From the NCBI RefSeq assembly GCF_023072595.1, contig NZ_JALLGK010000003.1, forward strand, positions 310,001 to 374,000: DNA of 64,000 nt, given 5' to 3'. The notes under the pieces were generated by a model. The model ran no database searches, was not told the DNA's origin, and was given only the letters and a program-made list of their open reading frames with translations. Below are positions 1 to 8,074 of this stretch, piece by piece; positions within the stretch are counted from its first letter, which is position 1; each line of letters begins with the position of its first letter. The position numbers were made by a program, and so were the translations under genes. Source of the stretch: Streptomyces sp. XM4193. Its GTDB lineage: Bacteria; Actinomycetota; Actinomycetes; Streptomycetales; Streptomycetaceae.

Positions 1-1
1 C

Positions 2-451
2 CACGGCGAGCGGGCGAGCGAGGCCGTCGTCACCGGCTTCAAGCTGGGCGGACGTGTGGTCACGGCCGCCGCGGTCATCATGATCAGCGTCTTCGCCGGC
101 TTCATCGGCGCGGGCGAGCCGATGATCAAGATGATGGGCTTCGGTCTCGCCATCGCGATCCTCTTCGACGCGTTCGTGGTCCGTATGGCCATCGTCCCGG
201 CGGTGCTCGCGCTGCTCGGTGACAAGGCCTGGTGGCTGCCGAAGTGGCTGGACCGGATCATGCCGAACGTCGATGTCGAGGGCGAGAAGCTCCAGCAGTT
301 CCTGGACAGCCGGAAGGGTTTCGGCGGCGGGACCGACGGCCCGGGCGGCTTCGGCGGCGGCGACGGCGGCAACGGCCCCGGCGACGGCGGCCCGCAGGCG
401 GGCGGCCCCGGCGGTTCCACCGCCGCGGTGCCCACCGGCGCCGGAGTCTGA
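2..451 (+). CDS. MMPL-family transporter, C-terminal fragment
   Basis: Only the last ~149 residues are present; the frame is open to the left edge. MMPL proteins are RND-like inner-membrane exporters of lipids, siderophores or drugs. The visible part has the family's last membrane segments (residues ~18-38 and ~45-68, the latter with FDAFVVRMAIVPAVLALLG) and the typical end motif AWWLPKWLDRIMPNVDVEGE. A Gly/Pro-rich disordered tail of ~45 residues (GGG, GDGG runs) closes the protein. Two strong hairpins follow the stop. The substrate cannot be inferred. Family assignment is confident; the fragment is truncated only by the window edge. Confidence 0.9.
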   Translation, partial: HGERASEAVVTGFKLGGRVVTAAAVIMISVFAGFIGAGEPMIKMMGFGLAIAILFDAFVVRMAIVPAVLALLGDKAWWLPKWLDRIMPNVDVEGEKLQQFLDSRKGFGGGTDGPGGFGGGDGGNGPGDGGPQAGGPGGSTAAVPTGAGV

Positions 452-546
452 CGGAGCCGGATTCCGACTGAGCCGGAGCATCCGGCCCGGAGCATCCAAC
501 CGGAGCAAGGGGCGCCCGGCGGAGGTCACCACCTCCGCCGGAGCCC

Positions 547-592
547 GGCGGGGCCGGTCCGAAGCGCGAGGAGCGCTCGGACCGGCCCCGCC
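547..592. terminator. Hairpin terminator after MMPL gene (convergent)
   Basis: A perfect 16-bp stem (547-562 with 577-592), plus an inner GCGC/GCGC helix across a one-base bulge, loop GAGGA. It lies between a rightward gene ending at 451 and a leftward gene ending at 738, so it probably terminates both. It has no long T run, which is normal for actinobacterial terminators. Confidence 0.75.
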
Positions 593-601
593 GCTCTGTG
601 C

Positions 602-634
602 CCCCGAGGTCGGCCCGCCGGGCCGACCTCGGGG
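602..634. terminator. Second tandem hairpin
   Basis: A perfect 15-bp stem (602-616 with 620-634) with a 3-nt loop, 10 bp after the first hairpin. Two consecutive strong stems between convergent genes suggest a back-up bidirectional terminator. Confidence 0.65.
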
Positions 635-737
635 CCAGCCGCCCCGCGGTCGGCGTCCTCGGCTCCCGGCGCGGGGTTCCGGCTCTCGGCTCCCTGTCGC
701 GGCGACGGCGTGCGGCGAGCGGCAGGGCGGGCGCGGG

Positions 738-1418
738 TCAGCCGCGCAGCAGTGCGGCCAGCTCGCCGGGCCGGCTCAGCATCGGCATGTGGCCGGTCTC
801 CAACTCCTCCGGCACGACGCCCAGTCGCTCGGCGACCATCCTGCGGGCGAACTCCGCCGGCATGAAGCGGTCGCCGGTGCACAGCACGTACCGGGTGCGC
901 ACCGCGGGCCACCGCGGCAGCGGCCAGGGCCGGCCCACCGGGGCGCCGGACTGCTGCCGGGTGGCGGCCAGCGCTCGTTCCGCGATCGGCCGCGGAACGT
1001 CGTGGTAGAAGCACACGAAGGGGTCCTCGTTGCCGGTCAGCCCGCCGTCCTCGCGGGCGGCGCGACGCACGGCGTCCTCGAAGCCGGTGTTCTCCCACCA
1101 GTCGCCCGGCGGCTCCATGGGTGCCGGCACCATCGCGGAGACCAGCACCAGCTCCTCGGCCTCCAGTCGCTCGGCGACCTGGGGTGCGGTGAAGCCGCCG
1201 AAGGAGTGCGCCACCACGACCACCCGCCCCCGCACTCCCGCCGATTCGACGGCGTCGACCACCGCGTCCGCGTACTCGCCCAGTCCGGCAAGATCGTCGT
1301 CGCAGGGCAGATCGGGGGCGACGGCGGTGTCGCCGTACCGCTTCAGCTCCGCGGCCACCGCCCGCCAGCAGGAGCCGGACTCGCCCGCGCCGTGGATCAG
1401 TACGTAGGTCGTGGCCAT
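738..1418 (-). CDS. Alpha/beta-hydrolase fold protein
   Basis: A 226-residue hydrolase of the small EST/pheophorbidase-like type that acts on esters or related substrates; the true substrate is unknown. The N-terminal strand-loop LIHGAGESGSCW forms the oxyanion region, AHSFGG carries the nucleophile (Ser72), TGDRF supplies the acid (Asp183) and GHMPML the catalytic His210, so the triad is complete. No signal peptide is seen, so it is probably cytosolic. It is convergent with the MMPL gene and divergent from the class IV aminotransferase. Length fits the family. Confidence 0.85.
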   Translation of the reverse strand: MATTYVLIHGAGESGSCWRAVAAELKRYGDTAVAPDLPCDDDLAGLGEYADAVVDAVESAGVRGRVVVVAHSFGGFTAPQVAERLEAEELVLVSAMVPAPMEPPGDWWENTGFEDAVRRAAREDGGLTGNEDPFVCFYHDVPRPIAERALAATRQQSGAPVGRPWPLPRWPAVRTRYVLCTGDRFMPAEFARRMVAERLGVVPEELETGHMPMLSRPGELAALLRG

Positions 1419-1528
1419 CGCCGATTCCGGTCCCTCTCGCCGCGGGTGGCTGTCGTCGGACCGAGGGTAGGCCCGGCTTGCGCGTCTGCCTCTGGGACGG
1501 GGCGCGAGGTGGTGAGATCCTGCTGCAC

Positions 1529-2302
1529 ATGGCCGAGTTGAACGGGGAACCTGTCAGCAGCGCCGCGCTCACGGCGCTGGCGCTGACCAACTATGGGCAC
1601 TTCACCACCCTTCGGATCACCGACGGGCGGGTGAAGGGGCTCGGGCTCCATCTGGAGCGTCTGAACCGGGACTGCGCCGCGCTCTTCGACGCGGAGCTGG
1701 ACCCGGACCGCGTACGGCGGCTGGTGCGACGGCTGGTCCCGCCCGTCGGCACGCTGACCGCCAGGGTGACGGTCTTCGACCCGTCGCTCACGCTCGCCTC
1801 GCTGGGCGCCCCGGCGCAGCCGCAGGTGCTGGTCACCACCCGGCCCGCGCCCGCGGTGCCGGCCGGGCCGCTGGCGGTGCGCACGGTGCCCTTCGTCCGC
1901 GACTGCCCCTCGGTCAAGAGCGTCGGGCTCTTCGGCGCGCTGCGCCACGGGCGGGCCGCGCGGCGGGCGGGCTGGGACGACGTGCTGTTCACCGACGAGG
2001 CGGGCCGGCTGAGCGAGGGCGGGACCTGGAACGTCGGTCTGGTGCGCGGACAGGAGGTCGTCTGGCCGTCCGCCGCCTCGCTGCCCGGGGTGACCAGGGC
2101 ACTGCTCGCGCAGCTTCCCGGCCACCGGTACGCCCCGGTGGCCGACGAGCAACTCGTCGAGTACGACGCGGTGTTCGCCACCAACGCGGTCACCGGGGTA
2201 CGGCCGATCAGCCGTGTCGACGACCGGGAGTTCCCCGAACTCCACCCGGTGTTGCGGGAGTTGCGTGAGGCGTACGAGGCGATCGAGGGTGATCCGCTGT
2301 AG
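1529..2302 (+). CDS. Class IV aminotransferase-like PLP enzyme
   Basis: A 257-residue member of the aminotransferase IV fold (branched-chain aminotransferase, D-amino acid aminotransferase, aminodeoxychorismate lyase). It keeps YGHFTTLRITDGRVKGLGLH near the N-terminus, the probable PLP lysine at Lys130 in PSVKSVGLF and the Glu163 in LSEGGTWNV that normally contacts the cofactor. The ATG at 1529 is preferred to upstream in-frame codons because homology begins there and a GA-rich stretch lies upstream. Members like this are commonly annotated as PabC-like, but I cannot separate aminodeoxychorismate lyase from an aminotransferase. It stands alone, divergent from the hydrolase. Confidence 0.8.
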   Translation: MAELNGEPVSSAALTALALTNYGHFTTLRITDGRVKGLGLHLERLNRDCAALFDAELDPDRVRRLVRRLVPPVGTLTARVTVFDPSLTLASLGAPAQPQVLVTTRPAPAVPAGPLAVRTVPFVRDCPSVKSVGLFGALRHGRAARRAGWDDVLFTDEAGRLSEGGTWNVGLVRGQEVVWPSAASLPGVTRALLAQLPGHRYAPVADEQLVEYDAVFATNAVTGVRPISRVDDREFPELHPVLRELREAYEAIEGDPL

Positions 2303-2975
2303 GCCCGCGGTGCGTGCCGCCGCCGCGCTCCGGCCGCCGTCGGCCGTTTCCGGCCCGCCGCCGGGTCACCCGCCGCAGCGCGCGGCGGCGAGCATGACGA
2401 GCATGGCGGTGACGAAGGTGGCGACGCGCAGCAGGTTCAACGCAGGCTCCGGGAGCGGTAAACGAGACGTGGGCCGGGCGGAGGCGTGCGCACGCAGCGG
2501 CGCCGCCCCGCGGTGGCGGAGCGACGTCGTTGGGTACGTCCGACCGGTCGGCGGGCGTCAGTGGCCGGCGCCGACCCGGGCGGGCGGAGATGTGCGGAGT
2601 TCACCGCCCAGGCCGCGCCCGTGCACGGGTGGCAGCGGCGGTGGCCGCGCGCCCGCGTGTTGATCAAGAGGGTAAGCCCGCGGAGCATGTGCCGGTGACC
2701 GCGCGGGAGGGGCCCGGAACCGGGCCGACCTGGGCTGTTGTCGCCGGTCGGCGGGTTGCCGGAGGCGATTGCGCGGTGTGCGCCGCCCGCCGCGTTCAGC
2801 TGTGGCGAGCCGTGGCGTTCGATGGTGTTCGGTGGCGTTCAGCGGTGTCCGGGGCTGTACGGCGTTGGTGCGGGCGCCGACCGCGGGGCGCGACGGGCGG
2901 TCCGGCGAGCGCGGCGGAGCGTCGCGCGTTGGTGGTCGCGGCGGGTGTGGTGGGCCGCGGCGGGCGGCCCGTCGG
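2303..2975. other. 673-bp region without a supported gene
   Basis: GC-rich sequence with no convincing long ORF; frames open here give Arg/Pro-rich low-complexity translations. The only item of note is a short leftward frame, 2440-2366, beginning at TTG with a GGAG 6 nt upstream. It encodes 24 residues ending FVTAMLVMLAAARCGG, a hydrophobic stretch that could be a membrane peptide or chance. I see no clear terminator or promoter. Confidence 0.4.
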
Positions 2976-3392
2976 TCACTGCGCCTCGTCGAAGAGCTCG
3001 AACAGGGCGCCGTCCACGTCGAGTTCGAGGTGCTCGTCACCGCGCGGGGTGAGCCGGTAGCTGTGCCACAGGAAGCGGCGCAGCGCGGTGGTGTCGAACT
3101 CGACCATCGCGGTCGCGTCCGGGGTGCGCAGCTCGACGACGGTGCAGTCCCTGCCGCTGGGCCACAGACGTACGTCGCCCTCGCCCTCGGGCGCGCGCAG
3201 ACCGGACTCCAGCAGGTCGCGGGAGAAGATCCAGACGACCTCGCTGCCCTCCATGGTGCTGCGCGGCGGGAAGAGGACGCTGACCGCGTAGGGGTCGGTC
3301 CGCTCGTAGCGCAGGGTCACGGTCACCTCGGAGGGGGTGTGGGCCGCGGCGACGATGCGGGCTTCCAGCCGTTCTTCGATGTGTGCGGTCAT
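2976..3392 (-). CDS. SsgA-like sporulation/cell-division regulator (SALP) 1
   Basis: A 138-residue SsgA/SsgB-family protein. SALPs occur in sporulating actinomycetes, where they guide septum placement and peptidoglycan remodelling during sporulation. Family features seen are RYERTDPYAVSVLFPP, the WIFSRDLLESGL helix, GDVRLWPSG and the C-terminal acidic helix DGALFELFDEAQ. The ATG at 3392 has AAGGAG 8-9 nt upstream, and the length matches the family. It reads away from the sigma-like gene at 3723, with a palindrome in the shared intergenic region, and a second SALP lies beyond that gene. Which of SsgA to SsgG it corresponds to cannot be decided by eye. Confidence 0.9.
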   Translation of the reverse strand: MTAHIEERLEARIVAAAHTPSEVTVTLRYERTDPYAVSVLFPPRSTMEGSEVVWIFSRDLLESGLRAPEGEGDVRLWPSGRDCTVVELRTPDATAMVEFDTTALRRFLWHSYRLTPRGDEHLELDVDGALFELFDEAQ

Positions 3393-3722
3393 GGGTGGTG
3401 CTCCTTGGCTCTGCCCTCGTGGGGCTTCGTCCGGTCCCGTTCGGAGGCCGGTTTCCGGGCGTTCGCGGGCTGCTGTCGCGGCGCCTGGACACGCCGCGGC
3501 GGGCTCGGTCCCGCACATGTCAGACACGCGCGACGCGGATTGTTCACGCTTGGTTCGCGAATCAACCAAGTGAGCTATCACACAACCCATGGATAAAGCG
3601 GACATCAAGGACATACGCTCGAAGTGTCCCGGCTCGTCGATGTCGTCCGCCACACCCCCGGCGGTGACGCGTGTAGACCCCTGCAGCGAGCCAGTCTCCC
3701 GACACCGGAGAGTGCTTTTCTG
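3393..3722. other. Divergent promoter region between SALP 1 and sigma-like gene
   Basis: 330 bp between divergently read genes. It is richer in A/T than its neighbours around 3530-3610 and contains the palindrome at 3549-3570. No consensus housekeeping -35/-10 pair is obvious on either strand, which would fit recognition by a developmental sigma factor, but that is inference. Confidence 0.5.
3549..3570. promoter_or_regulatory. Inverted repeat, candidate operator
   Basis: Arms CTTGGTT (3549-3555) and AACCAAG (3564-3570) are exact reverse complements around an 8-nt centre, which together with the flanking T and A contains TTCGCGAA. It sits ~155 bp from both divergent start codons, a suitable place for a shared operator. 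Confidence 0.4.
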
Positions 3723-4685
3723 ATGCCGGAAACCCCGGAGAACCCGCCCGTGTCCAGCGCTCCGCCCTCGGGGCCCACGGACGCCGAGCGCTTCGCCCGC
3801 GTCTACCGCGAGGAGGAGCCCCGTCTCGTGGCCTACGCCCGCTCGCGCTCCGGACACGGCTGGTCCGCCGAGGATCTGGTCGCCGACGCCGCCTTCCGCG
3901 TCTGGCGAAAGGTGGTGGCCGGCCGCGAGCACGTCGACGACATCGCCTCCGAGCTGGCCGCCGGTGTGCGGAACCTGGTGGCCGGCCTCGCGCTGACCGC
4001 CGTCGCGGGGCCGGCCGGGCTCGGCCCGGGAACCCGCACCGCCCAGGTCGGGCTGTTGGCGAAGGTGCTGCGGGAGATGCCCGAACGCCAGGTCAAAGCG
4101 GTGTGGCTGATCGAGGTCGAAGGTCTGCCGCTGGCCGCGGCGGGAAGCCGCCTGGGAACCCACCGCAACGCGGCGGCGGTGCTGATGCACCGGGCGCGGG
4201 AGAACATGCGACAGGCTTTTCTGCGCGCCCAGCCCGACGACGCACCGGACGGCGCCTGCGGTCGGCACCGGGCGCACATGCCCGCCCACATCAGGGGAAC
4301 CGACACGGTCGAGGCCGCGCGGGAACTGCGGGACCACATCGAGGACTGCGGCGGCTGCCGGTCGCGGCTCGCCCGCCTCGTCGCCCTCGACGGCAGGCTG
4401 GCAGCCCTGGTCGGGCCCGCGCTCGTCACGCTCTTCGCCCACGGCCAGGCACCGCATCTGGCCGCACTCGCCGGTACGGGGTCGACGGCCGCGGTGCCGG
4501 AGCCCGCTGCTCCCGACGGCGGCAGTGTGACGCCGTTCCGCCTGGTGCGGCGGCTCGCCGACCGCGCCTTCGGCCCGCACACCGCACTCGTCGGCGTCGC
4601 CCTGGTCGCCTCCGCCTCCTTCGCCGGGCCGGGCGACGAGAGGAACGCCCCCGACACCGGACGCCCCGGAACGCACCACGGCTGA
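3723..4685 (+). CDS. ECF-type sigma factor-like protein with C-terminal zinc anti-sigma (ZAS) motif
   Basis: 320 residues. Residues ~20-70 look like sigma region 2 (ERFARVYREEEPRLVAYARS, AEDLVADAAFRVWRKV). Residues ~112-168 look like region 4 (REMPERQVKAVWLIEVEGLP, then an HTH ending MHRARENMRQAFL). Region 4 is followed by His205-x3-Cys209-x2-Cys212 in DHIEDCGGCRSRL, the Hx3Cx2C signature of ZAS anti-sigma factors, and near the C-terminus by a short hydrophobic segment (~286-302). It thus resembles a sigma factor with its inhibitor domain in cis. The ATG at 3723 follows GGAGAG by ~10 nt; an upstream ATG at 3624 has no ribosome site. It is flanked on both sides by SsgA-like genes. The region 2 match is weak, so the sigma role is probable, not certain. 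Confidence 0.7.
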   Translation: MPETPENPPVSSAPPSGPTDAERFARVYREEEPRLVAYARSRSGHGWSAEDLVADAAFRVWRKVVAGREHVDDIASELAAGVRNLVAGLALTAVAGPAGLGPGTRTAQVGLLAKVLREMPERQVKAVWLIEVEGLPLAAAGSRLGTHRNAAAVLMHRARENMRQAFLRAQPDDAPDGACGRHRAHMPAHIRGTDTVEAARELRDHIEDCGGCRSRLARLVALDGRLAALVGPALVTLFAHGQAPHLAALAGTGSTAAVPEPAAPDGGSVTPFRLVRRLADRAFGPHTALVGVALVASASFAGPGDERNAPDTGRPGTHHG

Positions 4686-4773
4686 CGCCGCCCGGGCCGC
4701 GCGCCGCCGCGCACCGGGGGCGGCGCGCACGTCGGCAGCGGTCGGACAGGGGCGGACATCGGTCGGGCAGGGG

Positions 4774-5190
4774 TCAGCTGCGGTGCAGCAGCTCCGCCAA
4801 CTCGCGCTCGATGTCGACCTCCGAGACGGACGCCTCCGCCTCGGCCGACAGCAACTCGTAGCTCTCGCGCAGGAATTCGCGCACCGCGATCGCGGACAGG
4901 TCGACGACCGCGACACCTTCGGGGGCCTGAAGCTCCAGGAAGACGGTGCCCTCTCCGCGCGGCCACAGCCGTACGGAACCGGTGCCGGTCGGCCGGTCCA
5001 CCCCGGTGGCGAGCAGCTCCCGGGCGAAGAACCAGCTCGTCTCCACGCCGTCGAGCGCGGCCTCGGCCGGGAAGACGACGCGCACGGCGAGCGGGTCGGC
5101 GGTGTCGTAGTGCAGGCCGACGAGGAACGGACGTGTCTCGTCGGCGATCATCTGCGCGGGCACGACGTGCTGCGTCGTCACAGTGGCCAT
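4774..5190 (-). CDS. SsgA-like sporulation/cell-division regulator (SALP) 2
   Basis: 138 residues, the same length as SALP 1 and clearly paralogous (LHYDTADPLAVRVVFPAEAA, SWFFARELLATGV, GSVRLWPRGEG, acidic C-terminal helix DIERELAELLHRS). Start ATG 5190 has GGAGGAG 6-7 nt upstream. It is convergent with the sigma-like gene, whose stop is 88 bp away. Two SALPs bracketing one regulatory gene suggests a small developmental module, but nothing in the sequence shows shared transcription. Confidence 0.9.
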   Translation of the reverse strand: MATVTTQHVVPAQMIADETRPFLVGLHYDTADPLAVRVVFPAEAALDGVETSWFFARELLATGVDRPTGTGSVRLWPRGEGTVFLELQAPEGVAVVDLSAIAVREFLRESYELLSAEAEASVSEVDIERELAELLHRS

Positions 5191-5703
5191 CGAACGCTCC
5201 TCCAGCGGTGTTTCGCCTTCACCCGTTATGACGATCGGGAGGCCGCGGGGTAGCCGGAAAGCGTGTGTGAGGTCGCTCACCCGTACCGCCGGACGCCCGC
5301 CCGCGCGCCCCGCCGTCGTACGGGCCCCGTGCGCTCGCGCTCGTGCGCGGCGCCCGGGAGGGCTGCCCGTGCGCCCCGCAGACCCCGGCGGGTGGCGCGT
5401 CCAGGGTCGAACCGCCGTTCCGGGAGGGGCAGTCGGGCCCGCGGCTGTTCGTTCCCGACGCGCAGGCGACCCCAGATCGTCGGCGCGAGTGGCTGCGTAG
5501 CACCATGGGGTCAGCAACGACCGGCCACACCCGTCCTCCGTGCGCAGCACCGGGCCGCGCGCCCGGTCGTGCGCACGACCGACGCCGCCCGACGGCACGA
5601 CCGGGCGGTGTGTGACGCCTCCTCGGGAGGCGGGGGAACGACAACGGAGATCAGGGCGGACACCCCGGCCGAGATCCAGAACGACGACAGGAGTACGGGG
5701 CTC
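5191..5703. other. 513-bp intergenic region with palindromes
   Basis: Divergent region between SALP 2 and the serine hydrolase. The frame upstream of the hydrolase start is open, but its translation is Arg/Pro-rich and unlike protein, so I treat it as non-coding. It holds the 18-bp perfect palindrome at 5564-5581 and a 7-bp-stem hairpin at 5616-5632 (CGCCTCC/GGAGGCG, 3-nt loop) within 130 bp of the hydrolase start. Confidence 0.5.
5564..5581. promoter_or_regulatory. 18-bp perfect palindrome
   Basis: CGGTCGTGCGCACGACCG is fully self-complementary with no spacer. Located ~120 bp upstream of the serine hydrolase start, it is a candidate binding site for a dimeric repressor. No cognate regulator is adjacent. 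Confidence 0.4.
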
Positions 5704-6858
5704 GTGGTGGATGTCCAGGGCAGCGTCGCGGACGGCTTCGAACCCGTACGGGAAGCCTTCACGAGGAACTTCACCGAGCGCGGCGAGGTCGGCGCCGCCG
5801 TCACGGTCTACCGGGACGGCCGCCCGGTGGTGGACCTGTGGGGCGGCGAGGGCTGGCACCGGGACACCGTCCAGGTGATCCGCTCGGCCACCAAGGGCCC
5901 GGCCGCGGCGGTGCTGCATCTTCTCCAGCAGCGCGGAAAGCTCGACCTGGACGCACCCGTCGGCACGTACTGGCCGGAGTTCAAACCGCACGGCAAGGAA
6001 CGCGTGCTGGTGCGTCACCTCCTCACCCACCGCGCGGGGTTGCCCGTGCTCGACACCCCGCTCAGCCCCGCCCGTGCCGCGGACGGCGAGAGCGGACCCG
6101 CCGCCCTCGCCGCGCAGCGCCCCCAGTGGGAGCCGGGCACGGCGCACGGCTACCACGCGCTCACCTACGGGTGGCTCCTGGACGAACTGGTGCGCCGCAT
6201 CACCGGGTTGAGCCTGGGCCGGTGGCTCGCACAGGAGATCTCCGCACCGCTGGGACTGGACCTGTGGATCGGCCTGCCCGAGGAGCAGCACCACCGCGTC
6301 GGTGAGCTCCGGGAGATCAGCGCTCCCGAGGCGCCGGCCGGCCAGGGCCTCCGGGTCCGCGCCAAACCACAGGTGGGCGCCGCCTATCGGGACCCGCAGT
6401 CGCTGACCCGCAGGGCCTTCGCCGCCATCGACCCCTTCCCGGAGCAGAACTCCCCGGCCCACTGGTCCGCCGAGCTGCCCGCCACCAACGGCATCGCCAC
6501 CGCCCGTTCGCTGGCCCGCTTCTACGCCGCGCTGCTCGACGAGGTGGACGGCGTACGGCTCTACACCCCGGCCACCCTGACCGCCGCGCGCAGCGAGGAG
6601 TCGCAGGGGCCGGACCGGGTGCTGGTCGTCCCGACCCGCTTCGGACTCGGCCACATGCTCCACTCGCCCGCTTCGCCGATGCTCTCGCCGAGCTCCTTCG
6701 GCCACCCGGGCCGCGGCGGGTCGCTGGCCTTCGCCGACCAGGACGCCGGAATCGGCTTCGGGTACGTGACGAACGGGCTCCAGAAGTCGGTCACTTCGGA
6801 CCCCCGCGCGCAGTCGCTCGTCCGCGCCCTGCGCGCCAGCCTGCACGCCCCGAGCTGA
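5704..6858 (+). CDS. Serine hydrolase, beta-lactamase/class C esterase family
   Basis: 384 residues of the EstB/LACT-type beta-lactamase-fold esterases. The catalytic S-x-x-K is SATK (Ser61, Lys64), the YxN-like tyrosine is Tyr150 in GYHALTYGW, and a C-terminal FGHPGRGGS loop replaces the KTG motif, all typical of esterase members rather than true beta-lactamases. No signal peptide is visible, so it is probably cytoplasmic. I chose the GTG at 5704 (CAGGAG ~10 nt upstream); GTG 5707 is an alternative. Natural substrate unknown, probably a short-chain ester or amide. Confidence 0.85.
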   Translation: MVDVQGSVADGFEPVREAFTRNFTERGEVGAAVTVYRDGRPVVDLWGGEGWHRDTVQVIRSATKGPAAAVLHLLQQRGKLDLDAPVGTYWPEFKPHGKERVLVRHLLTHRAGLPVLDTPLSPARAADGESGPAALAAQRPQWEPGTAHGYHALTYGWLLDELVRRITGLSLGRWLAQEISAPLGLDLWIGLPEEQHHRVGELREISAPEAPAGQGLRVRAKPQVGAAYRDPQSLTRRAFAAIDPFPEQNSPAHWSAELPATNGIATARSLARFYAALLDEVDGVRLYTPATLTAARSEESQGPDRVLVVPTRFGLGHMLHSPASPMLSPSSFGHPGRGGSLAFADQDAGIGFGYVTNGLQKSVTSDPRAQSLVRALRASLHAPS

Positions 6859-7038
6859 CCCGACGCGCCCGAGCCGGGCGTGGCTGTCGCCGACGCGCCC
6901 GACGCATGGCCTGTCGCGTGACGAACCGGCGGCCACGTCCACGTCCACAGCGGCGGCCACGTCCACGTCCACGGGTACGCGCGACGGCGGGGCGGGGCCG
7001 GGCCGTGCGCCCCTCGCCCCGCCCCGTCGTCCGGGCCG

Positions 7039-7947
7039 CTACCGCTCGGCCCGTTCCCGCAGGTGCCGGACGACCGCGGACGCGTCCCGGTCGTCCAGTT
7101 CCACGCCGAAGACCCCCTCCAGTGCCGTCGGCACCTCCTGCGGGCTGTATGTGCGCTCGTCGGTCACCGAGCCGTCGGGAAGGGTGACGCGGTGGTTCAG
7201 GCCGTCGAGGCTGTGGACCACGCCCTCGGCGGTGACGCGCGTGACGAACGGCCGTGTCACGAACGGCGATCGGGGCCAGGTCGAGACGTAGAAGTTGCCC
7301 ACCTCGTAGTCGACCGGACGCCGCGGCGAGAGCGTGAAGGCGTGCTGGTCGACGGCCTCGACCACCGCGCCGCTGCCGTCGTCACCGCCGGAGCGGCTCC
7401 CGCTCCCGTCCGTGCCGCCGACCGCGACGAGCTGCTGCAGGACCCAGTGCCACTCGTCCTCCTTCCGCAGCCGCCACCGTCGTCCGCCGGCCGAGACCTC
7501 GGCGCCGTCGGCGAACTCCACGGGCGCCAGCGCCGCGCTGCCGAACCCCACGTCGCTGAGCCAGCGTTGGCCGGTGTCGGGCGTGGTCACGCGCAGCACC
7601 GCGTGTGTCTCGGAGAGGTCCGGACCGTCGCCCTGGCCCAGTCGTACGCGGCCGATGAAGCCCTCCACGCCGAAGCCGAGCGCCTCCAGCGCGGCGCCGA
7701 AGAGAAGCACGTGCTCGAAGCAGTAGCCGCCGCGGCGACCGCGGACCATCTTCCGCTCCAGGCTCGGCAGATCGAGCCGCACCGGTCGCCCGGCGATGAT
7801 CTCCAGGTTCTCGAACGGAATGTGCAGCATGTGCGCGCGGTGCAGTGCGTGCAGGGTCCCGACGGTGGCGGCGCGCTCGCCGTGATGGTCCACGCGCCGC
7901 AGATAGGCGTCCAGGTCCAGCAGGTCGGAGTCCCACGAGGTGTCCAT
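7039..7947 (-). CDS. nat: Arylamine N-acetyltransferase
   Basis: 302 residues, slightly longer than the usual ~275-280. It transfers acetyl from acetyl-CoA to arylamines, and related enzymes close macrolactam rings in ansamycin pathways. The catalytic triad is present: Cys76 in RRGGYCFE, His115 in SETHAVLRV and Asp132 in LSDVGFG. The N-terminal PFENLEI motif is also kept. A Gly/Ser-rich insert (GGTDGSGSRSGGDDGSG, ~185-205) explains the extra length. It stands alone with no ansamycin genes nearby, so a xenobiotic-type role is more likely. Confidence 0.92.
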   Translation of the reverse strand: MDTSWDSDLLDLDAYLRRVDHHGERAATVGTLHALHRAHMLHIPFENLEIIAGRPVRLDLPSLERKMVRGRRGGYCFEHVLLFGAALEALGFGVEGFIGRVRLGQGDGPDLSETHAVLRVTTPDTGQRWLSDVGFGSAALAPVEFADGAEVSAGGRRWRLRKEDEWHWVLQQLVAVGGTDGSGSRSGGDDGSGAVVEAVDQHAFTLSPRRPVDYEVGNFYVSTWPRSPFVTRPFVTRVTAEGVVHSLDGLNHRVTLPDGSVTDERTYSPQEVPTALEGVFGVELDDRDASAVVRHLRERAER

Positions 7948-8074
7948 GGGGCGAACCTAGAACTTCAACCGCGGTTCAGGTCAAGCGCGCGCCGGGCTCC
8001 GCCGCACGGCGCCTGCCGGTGGCGACGGCGGCGCGGCGGCGACGTTGCGGCGGGCGGCAGCGACGGGTGGTGGC

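Noticed and set aside
2366..2440. 24-codon TTG-started hydrophobic peptide
   Set aside because: Plausible ribosome site and hydrophobic end, but too short and with a weak start codon; recorded only in the gap entry.
6906..6974. Short GCGGCCACGTCCACGTCCAC direct repeat between the hydrolase and nat
   Set aside because: Two copies only, in a low-complexity GC tract with no link to a gene feature.
7039..7947. Arylamine N-acetyltransferase as an ansamycin amide synthase
   Set aside because: No AHBA or polyketide synthase genes anywhere nearby; the triad and length fit a stand-alone enzyme.
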